Shown here one piece after another: positions 8,798-18,171 of a stretch of DNA of 64,000 nucleotides. Each line of letters opens with the position of its first letter. The stretch's first letter is position 1. The notes under the pieces were generated by a model, which was not told the origin of the DNA, did no database searches, and saw nothing but the letters and a program-made list of their open reading frames with translations. The translations under genes and the position numbers were made by a program. The stretch comes from JANWXD01 sp037446115 (GTDB lineage: Bacteria > Acidobacteriota > Terriglobia > Bryobacterales > Bryobacteraceae). Where the stretch lies: the NCBI GenBank assembly GCA_037446115.1, contig JBBIJF010000005.1, positions 62,001 through 126,000 on the forward strand, given 5' to 3'.

Positions 8798-9445
8798 ATG
8801 CAGATTTTTCACCCGAGCACCAACACGATCGCCAAGGTGAGCATCTTCGGCGCGGTGTTTTTCATCGCGGGGCTGCTGTGGGTGGCGAACGAGATCCAGC
8901 GTTCGTCCTACATGACCGGCGTGGGCGTGGCGCGCCCGCAACCGGTGCCCTTCTCTCACAAGCACCATGTCAGCGGCATCGGCATTGACTGCCGCTACTG
9001 CCACACTTCTGTGGAGACGTCTTCCTTCGCCGGGATCCCGCCGACGGAGACCTGCATGAGCTGCCATTCGCAGATCTGGGCCGAGAGCCCCATGCTGGAA
9101 CCGGTGCGGGCCAGTTTTCGCACGGACCAGTCCATTCAGTGGACGCGGGTGCACGACCTGCCCCAGTTTGTGTATTTCGATCACAGCATCCATGTCAACA
9201 AAGGGATCGGCTGCGACACCTGCCATGGGCGCGTGGACCAGATGCCGCTCATGTGGAACGTGAAGACCCTGCAGATGGAGTGGTGTCTGGAGTGCCACCG
9301 GGAGCCGGAGCGTTTCGTACGGCCGCGGGAGGAAGTGTTTAACATGAACTGGCAGCCACCGAAAGACCAGCTGGCCCTGGGCCGGGAGCTGGTGCGCAAA
9401 TACCAGATTCGCAAACTGACGGACTGCTCGATTTGCCACCGATGA
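8798..9445 (+). CDS. actA: Alternative complex III pentaheme cytochrome c subunit ActA
   Basis: 215 residues. A single N-terminal membrane segment (about 13-30) is followed by five CxxCH heme sites with first cysteines at 65, 86, 139, 163 and 210. ActA anchors to the membrane and takes electrons from the quinol-oxidising core of alternative complex III, passing them toward the monoheme cytochrome and the oxidase. It is first in the operon and overlaps actB by 4 bases (ATGA). The order cytochrome, molybdopterin-like/FeS protein, NrfD-like protein, DUF3341 is diagnostic of this complex. No strong ribosome-binding site precedes the ATG. Confidence 0.93.
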   Translation: MQIFHPSTNTIAKVSIFGAVFFIAGLLWVANEIQRSSYMTGVGVARPQPVPFSHKHHVSGIGIDCRYCHTSVETSSFAGIPPTETCMSCHSQIWAESPMLEPVRASFRTDQSIQWTRVHDLPQFVYFDHSIHVNKGIGCDTCHGRVDQMPLMWNVKTLQMEWCLECHREPERFVRPREEVFNMNWQPPKDQLALGRELVRKYQIRKLTDCSICHR

Positions 9446-12420
9446 GCCTGATTCAGATCACGCGCGGAGGGATGGATCTTGCGGCCATCCGGGAACGTCT
9501 CGCCAAATCGCAAGGCCGCCGGTACTGGCGCGGCTTGGAAGAACTGGCGGAAACACCCGAGTTCCGCGCGCTGGTAGAAAACGAGTTTGCTCCGGGAGTC
9601 ACCGACTGGGACAAGCAACCGAGCCGGCGCCGGATGCTGCATCTCGTCGGCGCCTCGCTCGGACTGGCCGGCCTGACGGCATGCACCAAGCAGCCGCCCG
9701 AAAAGATCGTGCCCTACGTGCGCGCTCCGGAGGAGGTGATTCCGGGCAAGCCTCTGTTCTTTGCCACGGCCATGACGCTGGGCGGTCTGGCGACGGGCGT
9801 ACTGGTGGAAAGCCACATGGGGCGGCCCACCAAGATCGAGGGCAACCCGCAACATCCTGCCAGTCTGGGGGCCACCGACGTCTTTGCGCAAGCCTCTGTG
9901 CTGACGCTGTATGACCCGGACCGCTCGCAGGTCGTGACCAAGGGCGGGCGGATCAGCACGTGGGTGAGCTTTGTGGCGGAAGTGAGCCGCGTGCGGGAGG
10001 GCCTGCTGGCGCGCAAGGGGGCGGGCTTCCGGATCCTGACCCAGACGGTGAGTTCGCCGACGCTGGCGGCCCAGTTAGGCGACTTGCTGCGGGAGATGCC
10101 CGAGGCGGTCTGGCATCAGTATGAGACCTGCAACCGGGACGAGGCGCGAGAAGGAGCGCGGTTGGCTTTCGGCGAAGCGGTCCAGGCCGTCTACCGGCTG
10201 GAAGAGGCCGACGTGATTCTGGCTCTGGATGCCGATCTGCTGGGGAGCGCTGCGGGCGCCGTGCGTTATGCACGGGAATTCGCCCGCCGCCGCAGACCGT
10301 ACGACAGCGGCGCTTCGGTCAACCGCCTGTATGTGGCCGAGCCGGCGCCGACGGTGACGGGGGCGGCGGCCGACCACCGGCTGCCGCTGCCTGCGGGCGA
10401 GATCGAGCATTTGGCCCGGGCCGTGGCGGCGGCGGTAGGTCTGAACGTGGCTCAATCGGGCACGTCCGCTCCGGCGGAGTGGGTCAAGGCCGTGGCGGCG
10501 GACCTGCGGAAGCACGGCGGCCGCTCGCTGGTGGTGGCGGGCGACCAGCAGCCGCCCATCGTGCACGCCCTCGCGCACGCGATCAACGACGCGCTGGGCA
10601 ACAGCGGTCGCACCGTGGTGTACGTGGATCCGCCCGAGGCCGGCCCGGCGGCCCAGACGGCGTCCTTGAAGCAGCTGGTGGAGGACATGAAGGGCGGGCG
10701 TGTGGAGACGCTCCTGATTCTCGGCGCCAATCCGGTCTACGAGGCGCCCGCGGATCTGGAGTTTGCGCGCCACCTCCGCAGGGTGGGCCTCCGCATTCAT
10801 CTGGGCCTGTACGAAGACGAAACCGCCGCTCAGTGCCACTGGCACGTGCCGGAGGCGCATTATCTGGAGGCCTGGAGCGATGCGCGGGCCTTCGAGGGCA
10901 CGGTGACGATCCTACAGCCGCTGATTGCGCCCCTGTACGGAGGCAAGTCGGTGCACGAGATGGTGGCGGCCTTCAGCGGCAAGCCGGACCGCGCAGGCTA
11001 CGACATCGTCCGGGAGCACTGGCGGCAGCAGTATCGCGGTGCGGATTTCGAGGAGTTCTGGCAGAGGGCGCTTCATGACGGCGTGGTGCCGGGCACGGCG
11101 CTGAGGGCCAAGAAGGTGAGTCTGCGGCGCGAAGTGCTGGCCGTGCCGCCCTCGCCGCGGGGTGAGGGAATCGAGATCTGTTTCCGTCCGGACCCCACGA
11201 TCTGGGACGGGCGGTTCGCCAACAACGGCTGGCTGCAAGAGCTTCCGAAACCGCTGACCAAGCTGACCTGGGACAACGCCGCGCTGGTGAGTCCGCGGCT
11301 GGCCGAGCGCCTGGGACTGGCCAACGAGGAAGTGGTCGAGCTGCGCTGCGGCGGGGCGTCCGTGGAAGCGCCGGTCTGGATCGTGCCGGGCTGCGCCGAC
11401 AATTCCGTCACCGTGCATCTGGGCTACGGCCGCACGCGGGCCGGAAAGGTGGCGGCCGGGGCGGGCTTCGACGCCAACCGGATCCGCTCGGCGGCGGAGC
11501 CGTGGCGGCGGACGGGACTGGAGATCCGGAGGACGGGCCGCCGCAGGCGGCTTGCGGTGACGCAGGAGCACCACAGCATGGAAGGCCGGAATCTGGTGCG
11601 GGCGGCCACGCTTAAGGAATTTCAGGAGGATCCCCATTTTGCTCACCATGGCGCGCACGAACCCGCGGCGGAAATGTCGCTGTACCCCGGGTTCCGGTAC
11701 GAAGGCTACTCCTGGGGCATGGCGATTGATCTCAACGCCTGCATCGGTTGCGGCGCCTGCGTTGTGGCCTGCCAGGCGGAAAACAACATCCCGGTGGTGG
11801 GGCGGCGCGAAGTGGCCAGAGGGCGCGAGATGCACTGGATCCGCGTGGACCGCTACTTTGAAGGCGGCCTCGACGATCCGGACATCCACCACCAACCCGT
11901 GCCGTGCATGCACTGTGACCAGGCCCCCTGCGAGGTGGTGTGTCCGACGGGGGCCACCACGCACTCGGCGGAAGGTCTGAATCAGATGACGTACAACCGC
12001 TGCGTGGGAACGCGGTACTGCTCGAACAACTGCCCGTACAAGGTGCGCCGCTTCAATTTCTTCCTCTACGCAGACTGGGCCACGGAGAGCCTGAAGGCGC
12101 TGCGCAATCCGGACGTGACCGTGCGGAGCCGCGGCGTCATGGAAAAGTGCACCTACTGCGTGCAGCGCATCAACGAGGCGCGGATGGAAGCGGAAAAGCA
12201 GGGACGGCGGATCCGCGACGGCGAAGTGGTGACGGCCTGCCAGGCGGCCTGTCCCACGGAGGCGATCGTGTTCGGCGACCTGAACGACCCGGCCAGCCGC
12301 GTGGCGCGCCTCAAGGCGCAGCCGCTCAACTACGGCATCCTCACCGAGCTGAACACGCGGCCGCGCACGACCTATCTGGCGCGCGTGCGCAACCCGAATC
12401 CGGAACTGGAACGAGGCTGA
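9442..12420 (+). CDS. actB: Alternative complex III iron-sulfur/molybdopterin-like subunit ActB
   Basis: 992 residues from the ATG at 9442, which overlaps the actA stop. The frame is open three codons upstream but only via a TTG. Near residue 55 there is a twin-arginine motif (RRRML) and hydrophobic stretch ending LTAC, so Tat export and possibly lipidation are likely. The large middle region resembles molybdopterin oxidoreductases, a cofactor not bound in characterised ActB. The last 240 residues form a ferredoxin-like module with four cysteine clusters: CIGCGACVVAC (from about residue 766), CMHCDQAPCEVVC, CVGTRYCSNNC, and CTYC plus CQAAC. These form the electron wire between quinol site and hemes. 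Confidence 0.93.
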   Translation: MSLIQITRGGMDLAAIRERLAKSQGRRYWRGLEELAETPEFRALVENEFAPGVTDWDKQPSRRRMLHLVGASLGLAGLTACTKQPPEKIVPYVRAPEEVIPGKPLFFATAMTLGGLATGVLVESHMGRPTKIEGNPQHPASLGATDVFAQASVLTLYDPDRSQVVTKGGRISTWVSFVAEVSRVREGLLARKGAGFRILTQTVSSPTLAAQLGDLLREMPEAVWHQYETCNRDEAREGARLAFGEAVQAVYRLEEADVILALDADLLGSAAGAVRYAREFARRRRPYDSGASVNRLYVAEPAPTVTGAAADHRLPLPAGEIEHLARAVAAAVGLNVAQSGTSAPAEWVKAVAADLRKHGGRSLVVAGDQQPPIVHALAHAINDALGNSGRTVVYVDPPEAGPAAQTASLKQLVEDMKGGRVETLLILGANPVYEAPADLEFARHLRRVGLRIHLGLYEDETAAQCHWHVPEAHYLEAWSDARAFEGTVTILQPLIAPLYGGKSVHEMVAAFSGKPDRAGYDIVREHWRQQYRGADFEEFWQRALHDGVVPGTALRAKKVSLRREVLAVPPSPRGEGIEICFRPDPTIWDGRFANNGWLQELPKPLTKLTWDNAALVSPRLAERLGLANEEVVELRCGGASVEAPVWIVPGCADNSVTVHLGYGRTRAGKVAAGAGFDANRIRSAAEPWRRTGLEIRRTGRRRRLAVTQEHHSMEGRNLVRAATLKEFQEDPHFAHHGAHEPAAEMSLYPGFRYEGYSWGMAIDLNACIGCGACVVACQAENNIPVVGRREVARGREMHWIRVDRYFEGGLDDPDIHHQPVPCMHCDQAPCEVVCPTGATTHSAEGLNQMTYNRCVGTRYCSNNCPYKVRRFNFFLYADWATESLKALRNPDVTVRSRGVMEKCTYCVQRINEARMEAEKQGRRIRDGEVVTACQAACPTEAIVFGDLNDPASRVARLKAQPLNYGILTELNTRPRTTYLARVRNPNPELERG

Positions 12421-12426
12421 GGCGAG

Positions 12427-13815
<1,389 letters not shown>

Positions 13816-13818
13816 GGC

Positions 13819-14355
13819 ATGGAGCAGCCGAGGATTTATGGATTGATGGCGGAGTTCGACAATCCGGCGGATCTGCTGGCGGCGGCACGGGCCGCCTATG
13901 CCGAGGGTTACCGCAAAATGGACGCTTACTCGCCGATGCCGGTGCACGGGCTGGCGGAGGCGCTGGGGTTTCGCCGCAACCGGTTGCCGCTGATCGTGCT
14001 GCTGGGCGGGCTGGTGGGATGTGTGACCGCGTTCGGAATGCTGTGGGCGATCGAAACGATCATTTATCCGCTCAACGTCGGGGGGCGCCCGTTCAACAGC
14101 TGGCCGGCCTTCATTCCGATCACGTTTGAGACCACGATTCTGTTCGCCGCGCTGGCGGCGGTGCTGGGAATGCTGGCCCTCAACGGTCTGCCGCAACCCT
14201 ATCATCCCGTCTTCAATGCGCCGCGCTTTGCCCTGGCGACGCACAACCGCTTCTTTCTGTGCATCGAGGCCGCCGATCCGAAGTTCGACCTGCAGGCCAC
14301 GCGGCGGTTTCTGGAAAGCCTGCACTCGCGGGAGGTGGTGGAAGTTGCGCCGTAG
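13819..14355 (+). CDS. actD: Alternative complex III subunit ActD (DUF3341)
   Basis: 178 residues of the DUF3341 family. An N-terminal soluble part begins YGLMAEFDNPADLLAAAR, typical of ActD. Two transmembrane helices follow (about 55-78 and 97-120), and the C-terminal tail has the usual PxYHPVFN element. The subunit is structural, packing against ActC and the FeS subunit, and binds no cofactor. It starts 3 bases after actC and its end overlaps the proposed TTG start of actE by 11 bases. Confidence 0.92.
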   Translation: MEQPRIYGLMAEFDNPADLLAAARAAYAEGYRKMDAYSPMPVHGLAEALGFRRNRLPLIVLLGGLVGCVTAFGMLWAIETIIYPLNVGGRPFNSWPAFIPITFETTILFAALAAVLGMLALNGLPQPYHPVFNAPRFALATHNRFFLCIEAADPKFDLQATRRFLESLHSREVVEVAP

Positions 14356-14923
14356 GATCGGGCAGTCTCTGTTGGCGGCGTTGCTGGCCTTTGCTGCGGC
14401 GGGGTGCCGGCAGGACATGCACGACCAGCCGAAGTACAGGCCCCTGGCGGCGAGTGCATTTTTCGAAGACGGACGTTCGGCGCGGCCGCTGGTGGAGGGA
14501 ACGGTGGCGCGAGGCCATCTGCGCGCCGATGCACATTTGTATGCCGGGCGGACGGGCAAAGACCCGGCCACGACGTTTCCCTTCCCCGTCACGCGCGCGG
14601 TTTTGGAACGCGGCCGGGAGCGCTACACCATTTTCTGCGCGCCCTGCCACGGTGCGCTGGGAGACGGCGAGGGCATGGTCGTCAAGCGCGGATTCCGCCA
14701 CCCGCCTTCGTTTCACATTGACCGGCTGCGGGAGGCGCCGGTGGGCCACTACTTCGACGTGATCACCAACGGGTTCGGCGCGATGGCCAGCTATGCGTCG
14801 CGGGTGCCGGCCGAGGACCGTTGGGCCATCATCGCCTACATCCGCGCGCTTCAGCTCAGCCAGCGCGCCACGCTGGCCGACGTTCCCGAAGACCAGCGCA
14901 AGCAACTGGAAAGCACACCATGA
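14345..14923 (+). CDS. actE: Alternative complex III monoheme cytochrome c lipoprotein ActE
   Basis: 192 residues if translation starts at TTG 14345. This start is chosen because GGAGG (14331-14335) lies about 9 bases upstream, and it gives a clean lipoprotein leader: RRR, a hydrophobic core, and a lipobox ending AAGC with Cys21 as the lipidated residue. Later in-frame starts would lose the leader. A single CAPCH heme motif near residue 98 and a C-terminal cytochrome c fold match ActE, which relays electrons from ActA toward the oxidase. It overlaps actD at the front and actF by 4 bases at the end (ATGA). Confidence 0.88.
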   Translation: MRRRIGQSLLAALLAFAAAGCRQDMHDQPKYRPLAASAFFEDGRSARPLVEGTVARGHLRADAHLYAGRTGKDPATTFPFPVTRAVLERGRERYTIFCAPCHGALGDGEGMVVKRGFRHPPSFHIDRLREAPVGHYFDVITNGFGAMASYASRVPAEDRWAIIAYIRALQLSQRATLADVPEDQRKQLESTP

Positions 14924-16062
14924 ACGGATACACGGCGGTAGATTTTGATCGTTTCCAGCGACGAGCCGGGGCGGCGGGCATCCTGGCGCTTGCAGCGTGT
15001 GCAGCCGGTGCGGCGGGCAGCCCGGATCAGTTTTTCCGTTCCTATCTGTTCGCGTATCTGTTCTGGATTGGGATCGCGCTGGGCTGTTTCGCCATCGTGA
15101 TGCTGCATCATCTGGTGGGCGGCAGCTGGGGCGGGGTGATTCGCCGGCTGCTCGAGTCCGGGGCGGGCACACTGCCGCTGATGGCGGTGCTGATCCTGCC
15201 TCTGCTGGCGGGGTTGCCTCGCTTGTACGTATGGGCCCGGCCGGAAGCGGTGGCGGGCGATGAGCTGCTGCGCCACAAAGCGCCGTATCTGAACGTGCCG
15301 TTTTTCCTCGGGCGGCTGGCCTTCTATTTCGCCGTCTGGATCATGCTGGCGCATTTGCTGAACAAATGGTCCGAGGAGCAGGACCGCACGCTGTCCCCGC
15401 AGGTGAAGGCGCGGCTGCAACTGCTGAGCGGGCCGGGACTGGTGCTCTACGGCCTGACCGTGACGTTTGCCTCCGTAGACTGGGTGATGTCGCTCGAACC
15501 GCACTGGTTTTCGACGATTTACGGGATCCTGTTCATGACCGGGGAAGCACTGGCGACCCTGGCGTTCGTCATCCTGGCGCTGCTCGTGCTGGTGCGGCGC
15601 AAGCCGATGGCGGACGTGCTCAGGCCGGCCCACCTTCATGACCTCGGCAATCTCATGCTGGCGTTTGTGATGCTTTGGGCCTATGTGTGTTTTTCCCAGT
15701 TTCTGATCATCTGGTCCGGGAACCTGCCAGAGGAGATTCCTTGGTACTTGCGGCGCCTGGACGGGGGCTGGGCGTGGGTGGCGGTGGTGTTGCTCGTGTT
15801 TCACTTTGCGCTGCCGTTCGTGCTGCTGCTGTCGCGCCAGAACAAGCAGCGGCTCGAGATTCTGGCGGGGATCGCCGGGGGCGTGCTCCTGGTGCGGCTG
15901 GTGGATCTGTTCTGGATGGTGATGCCGGCCTTCCATCCCGGCGGCTTCCGCGTGCACTGGATGGACCTGCTGATGCCGGTGGGCATCGGCGGGCTGTGGC
16001 TGGCGGCGTTTGTGTGGCGCCTCAAGCGGCGGCCGCTGCTGCCGGCGGAGGGAGGATACTGA
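14920..16062 (+). CDS. actF: Alternative complex III NrfD-like membrane subunit ActF
   Basis: 380 residues from the ATG at 14920, which overlaps the actE stop. The frame is open upstream, but that part is the out-of-frame actE region. The protein is strongly hydrophobic, with roughly ten membrane segments, and matches the second quinone-binding-subunit family of alternative complex III, a shorter relative of ActC. Conserved features include LHHLVGG near residue 63, and VDWVMSLEPHWFST near residue 190, which is typical of ActF. It ends in a TGATG overlap with the next small gene. Confidence 0.92.
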   Translation: MNGYTAVDFDRFQRRAGAAGILALAACAAGAAGSPDQFFRSYLFAYLFWIGIALGCFAIVMLHHLVGGSWGGVIRRLLESGAGTLPLMAVLILPLLAGLPRLYVWARPEAVAGDELLRHKAPYLNVPFFLGRLAFYFAVWIMLAHLLNKWSEEQDRTLSPQVKARLQLLSGPGLVLYGLTVTFASVDWVMSLEPHWFSTIYGILFMTGEALATLAFVILALLVLVRRKPMADVLRPAHLHDLGNLMLAFVMLWAYVCFSQFLIIWSGNLPEEIPWYLRRLDGGWAWVAVVLLVFHFALPFVLLLSRQNKQRLEILAGIAGGVLLVRLVDLFWMVMPAFHPGGFRVHWMDLLMPVGIGGLWLAAFVWRLKRRPLLPAEGGY

Positions 16063-16436
16063 TGGGCGCGCACGAAACGCGCGACGCCAACATCCGCCGT
16101 CTCGCGATCTCGCTCGCGGGACTATTCCTCCTCTTGCTGCTCTCTCTGGCGGCGATGGGGTGGATGTTCTGGTATCTGGCGGCCAAAGAGACTTCTCCGG
16201 CGCCGCGGGCCGCGGCGGAGGCCGACAAACCGCCGGCGCCTCGCCTGCAGGTGGCCCCGGCCACCGATCTGGAAAACCTCCGCAAGGCGGAGGCGGCGGT
16301 GCTGAACAGCTACGGCTGGGTGGACCGCAAAGCGGGGATCGTGCGTATCCCGATTGAGCGGGCGATGGATCTGCTTGCCGAGCGCGGCCTGCCGGCGCGG
16401 ACCCGGCCGGAAACCAAGGCGCGAGGTGGGCCGTGA
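16062..16436 (+). CDS. Small single-pass membrane protein in the respiratory operon
   Basis: 124 residues. One transmembrane helix lies at about 15-40, followed by an Ala/Pro-rich linker and a C-terminal segment with SYGWVDRKAGIVRIPI (near residues 85-100) and AMDLLAERGLPAR. Similar small proteins with a YGWVD...RIPI motif occur beside SCO and cox genes in other bacteria, usually unnamed. Position between actF and SCO, with overlaps on both sides (TGATG with actF; GTGA with SCO), points to a role in assembly or coupling of the oxidase. No cofactor motif is visible and the exact function is unknown. Confidence 0.8.
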   Translation: MGAHETRDANIRRLAISLAGLFLLLLLSLAAMGWMFWYLAAKETSPAPRAAAEADKPPAPRLQVAPATDLENLRKAEAAVLNSYGWVDRKAGIVRIPIERAMDLLAERGLPARTRPETKARGGP

Positions 16437-17224
16437 AACGAACCACGACGTGTGTCCTGCTGGCCGGAGCTCTGGCGGCCCAGACGGCGCTGCCGCCTCC
16501 GTTGCGTGACGTGGGGATTGACCAGCGACTGAACCATCGGGTGCCGCTCGAACTCGGATTCCGCGACGAATCGGGGGCGCCGGTGGCGCTCCGGAGCTAT
16601 TTTGGCCGCCGGCCGGTGGTGTTGGCGCTCGTCTATTACGAGTGCCCGATGCTGTGCACCATGGTGCTGAACGGCCTGCTCAAGAGCCTGCGCGCCATCA
16701 ATCTCGATGTGGGGCGGGACTTCGAGGTGGTCACGGTCAGCTTCGACCCCGGCGAGACACCCGAGCTGGCGGCGGCCAAGAAACAGTCGTACGTGGAGCG
16801 CTACGGCCGCCCCACCGGCGCGGCGGGGTGGCACTTTCTGACGGGCGAGGAGGAAGCGATCCGGAAGCTGACCCGGGCCGTGGGATTCCGCTATAAGTAC
16901 GATCCGGCGACGAACCAGTTCGCCCACGCCAGCGCCATCATGGTGCTGACTCCGGACGGGCGTCTGGCCCGCTACTTGTACGGTATCGAGTACGCACCCC
17001 GAGACCTGCGCCTGGCGCTGGTGGAAGCCTCCGCCGGGAAAATCGGCACGCCCGTGGACCAGGTGCTGCTGTACTGCTTTCACTACGATCCGGCCACGGG
17101 CAGGTACAGTCTGCTGATCATGAACATCATCCGGGCGGCGGGGGCGGCCACGGTGCTGGCGCTCGGGCTGTTCATGGTGGTGATGTTCCGCCGCGACCGG
17201 CGCAGGAAGATGCAACGACGATGA
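16433..17224 (+). CDS. SCO1/SenC family copper chaperone for cytochrome oxidase
   Basis: 263 residues from a GTG start overlapping the previous stop. A signal sequence (about 1-17, ALAAQ) is followed by a thioredoxin-fold SCO domain with the copper-binding set C71-P-M-L-C75 and His165 (NQFAHAS). A C-terminal membrane anchor (about 228-252) ends in an Arg/Lys-rich tail. SCO proteins deliver copper to, or reduce, the CuA site of subunit II, whose gene follows directly with a 4-base overlap. The extra C-terminal anchor is a variation common in SCO proteins of act-cox operons. Confidence 0.92.
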   Translation: MKRTTTCVLLAGALAAQTALPPPLRDVGIDQRLNHRVPLELGFRDESGAPVALRSYFGRRPVVLALVYYECPMLCTMVLNGLLKSLRAINLDVGRDFEVVTVSFDPGETPELAAAKKQSYVERYGRPTGAAGWHFLTGEEEAIRKLTRAVGFRYKYDPATNQFAHASAIMVLTPDGRLARYLYGIEYAPRDLRLALVEASAGKIGTPVDQVLLYCFHYDPATGRYSLLIMNIIRAAGAATVLALGLFMVVMFRRDRRRKMQRR

Positions 17225-18171
17225 CGGATTTTCCGCTGTTTCCCGAGAAGGCCTCGACGATCGCCCAGAGCGTGGATACGCTCTACTGGCTGCTGGTGGC
17301 GATCAGCGCCTTTTTCGCCGTGCTGATTTTCGGCCTGATCTTTTTCTTCGCCATTCGCTACCGCCGGCGGCGGCCGGACGAAATCCCGCGGCCCATTCTC
17401 GGCTCGCTGCGGCTGGAGCTGTTCTGGTCCGTTACGCCCGGCCTGATCGCGATCGCGGTGTTCGTCTACGGCACGGTGGTCTATTTCCGAAACGCAGCGC
17501 CGCCGCCGGATGCCATGGAGATGTACGTGGTGGGCAAGCAGTGGATGTGGAAGATCCAGCATCCGGAGGGGCACCGCGAGATCAACGAGCTGCACGTGCC
17601 GGTGGGCCGGGCCGTGAAACTCACGATGACCACCGAGGACGTGATTCACAGTTTTTACATCCCGGCGTTTCGCGTCAAGATGGACGTCGTCCCGGGCCGC
17701 TACACGACCATGTGGTTCCAGCCGACCAAGCCGGGCAAATACCATCTGTTCTGCGCGGAATACTGCGGCACGCAGCACTCCGGCATGAAGGGGTGGGTGT
17801 ACGTCATGGAGCCGGTGGATTACGAGAACTGGCTCAGCGGCAAGGCCACGACCGAAAGCATGGCGGCCGCCGGGGAGCGACTTTTCCAGAAGCTGGGCTG
17901 CCAGAGCTGCCACCGCGCCGACGCACCGGGACGCGGGCCCGTGCTGGCAGGTCTGTTCGGCTCCACCGTGCTGCTGGCCACGGGAGAGAAAGTGGTGGCG
18001 GACGAAACGTACCTGCGCGAATCCATTCTGCGACCGCAGGCCAAGATCGTAGCGGGCTACCGCACACAGATGCCCACGTTCGAGGGACAGGTTACCGAGG
18101 AGCAACTGCTTCAGCTCATTGCGTACATCAAGTCGCTGGGGCCGAAGGAAAGGATTGACACAGCGCCATGA
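17221..18171 (+). CDS. coxB: Cytochrome c oxidase subunit II with fused cytochrome c (caa3 type)
   Basis: 316 residues. Two N-terminal membrane helices (about 20-46 and 67-90) hold the protein. The CuA domain shows His143, Cys178, Glu180, Cys182, His186 and Met189 in the HSFYIP and CAEYCGTQHSGM motifs. A C-terminal cytochrome c domain with C227-Q-S-C-H231 makes it a caa3-type subunit. It can accept electrons directly from ActE of alternative complex III, consistent with an act-caa3 supercomplex. It overlaps coxA by 4 bases. Confidence 0.95.
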   Translation: MTDFPLFPEKASTIAQSVDTLYWLLVAISAFFAVLIFGLIFFFAIRYRRRRPDEIPRPILGSLRLELFWSVTPGLIAIAVFVYGTVVYFRNAAPPPDAMEMYVVGKQWMWKIQHPEGHREINELHVPVGRAVKLTMTTEDVIHSFYIPAFRVKMDVVPGRYTTMWFQPTKPGKYHLFCAEYCGTQHSGMKGWVYVMEPVDYENWLSGKATTESMAAAGERLFQKLGCQSCHRADAPGRGPVLAGLFGSTVLLATGEKVVADETYLRESILRPQAKIVAGYRTQMPTFEGQVTEEQLLQLIAYIKSLGPKERIDTAP

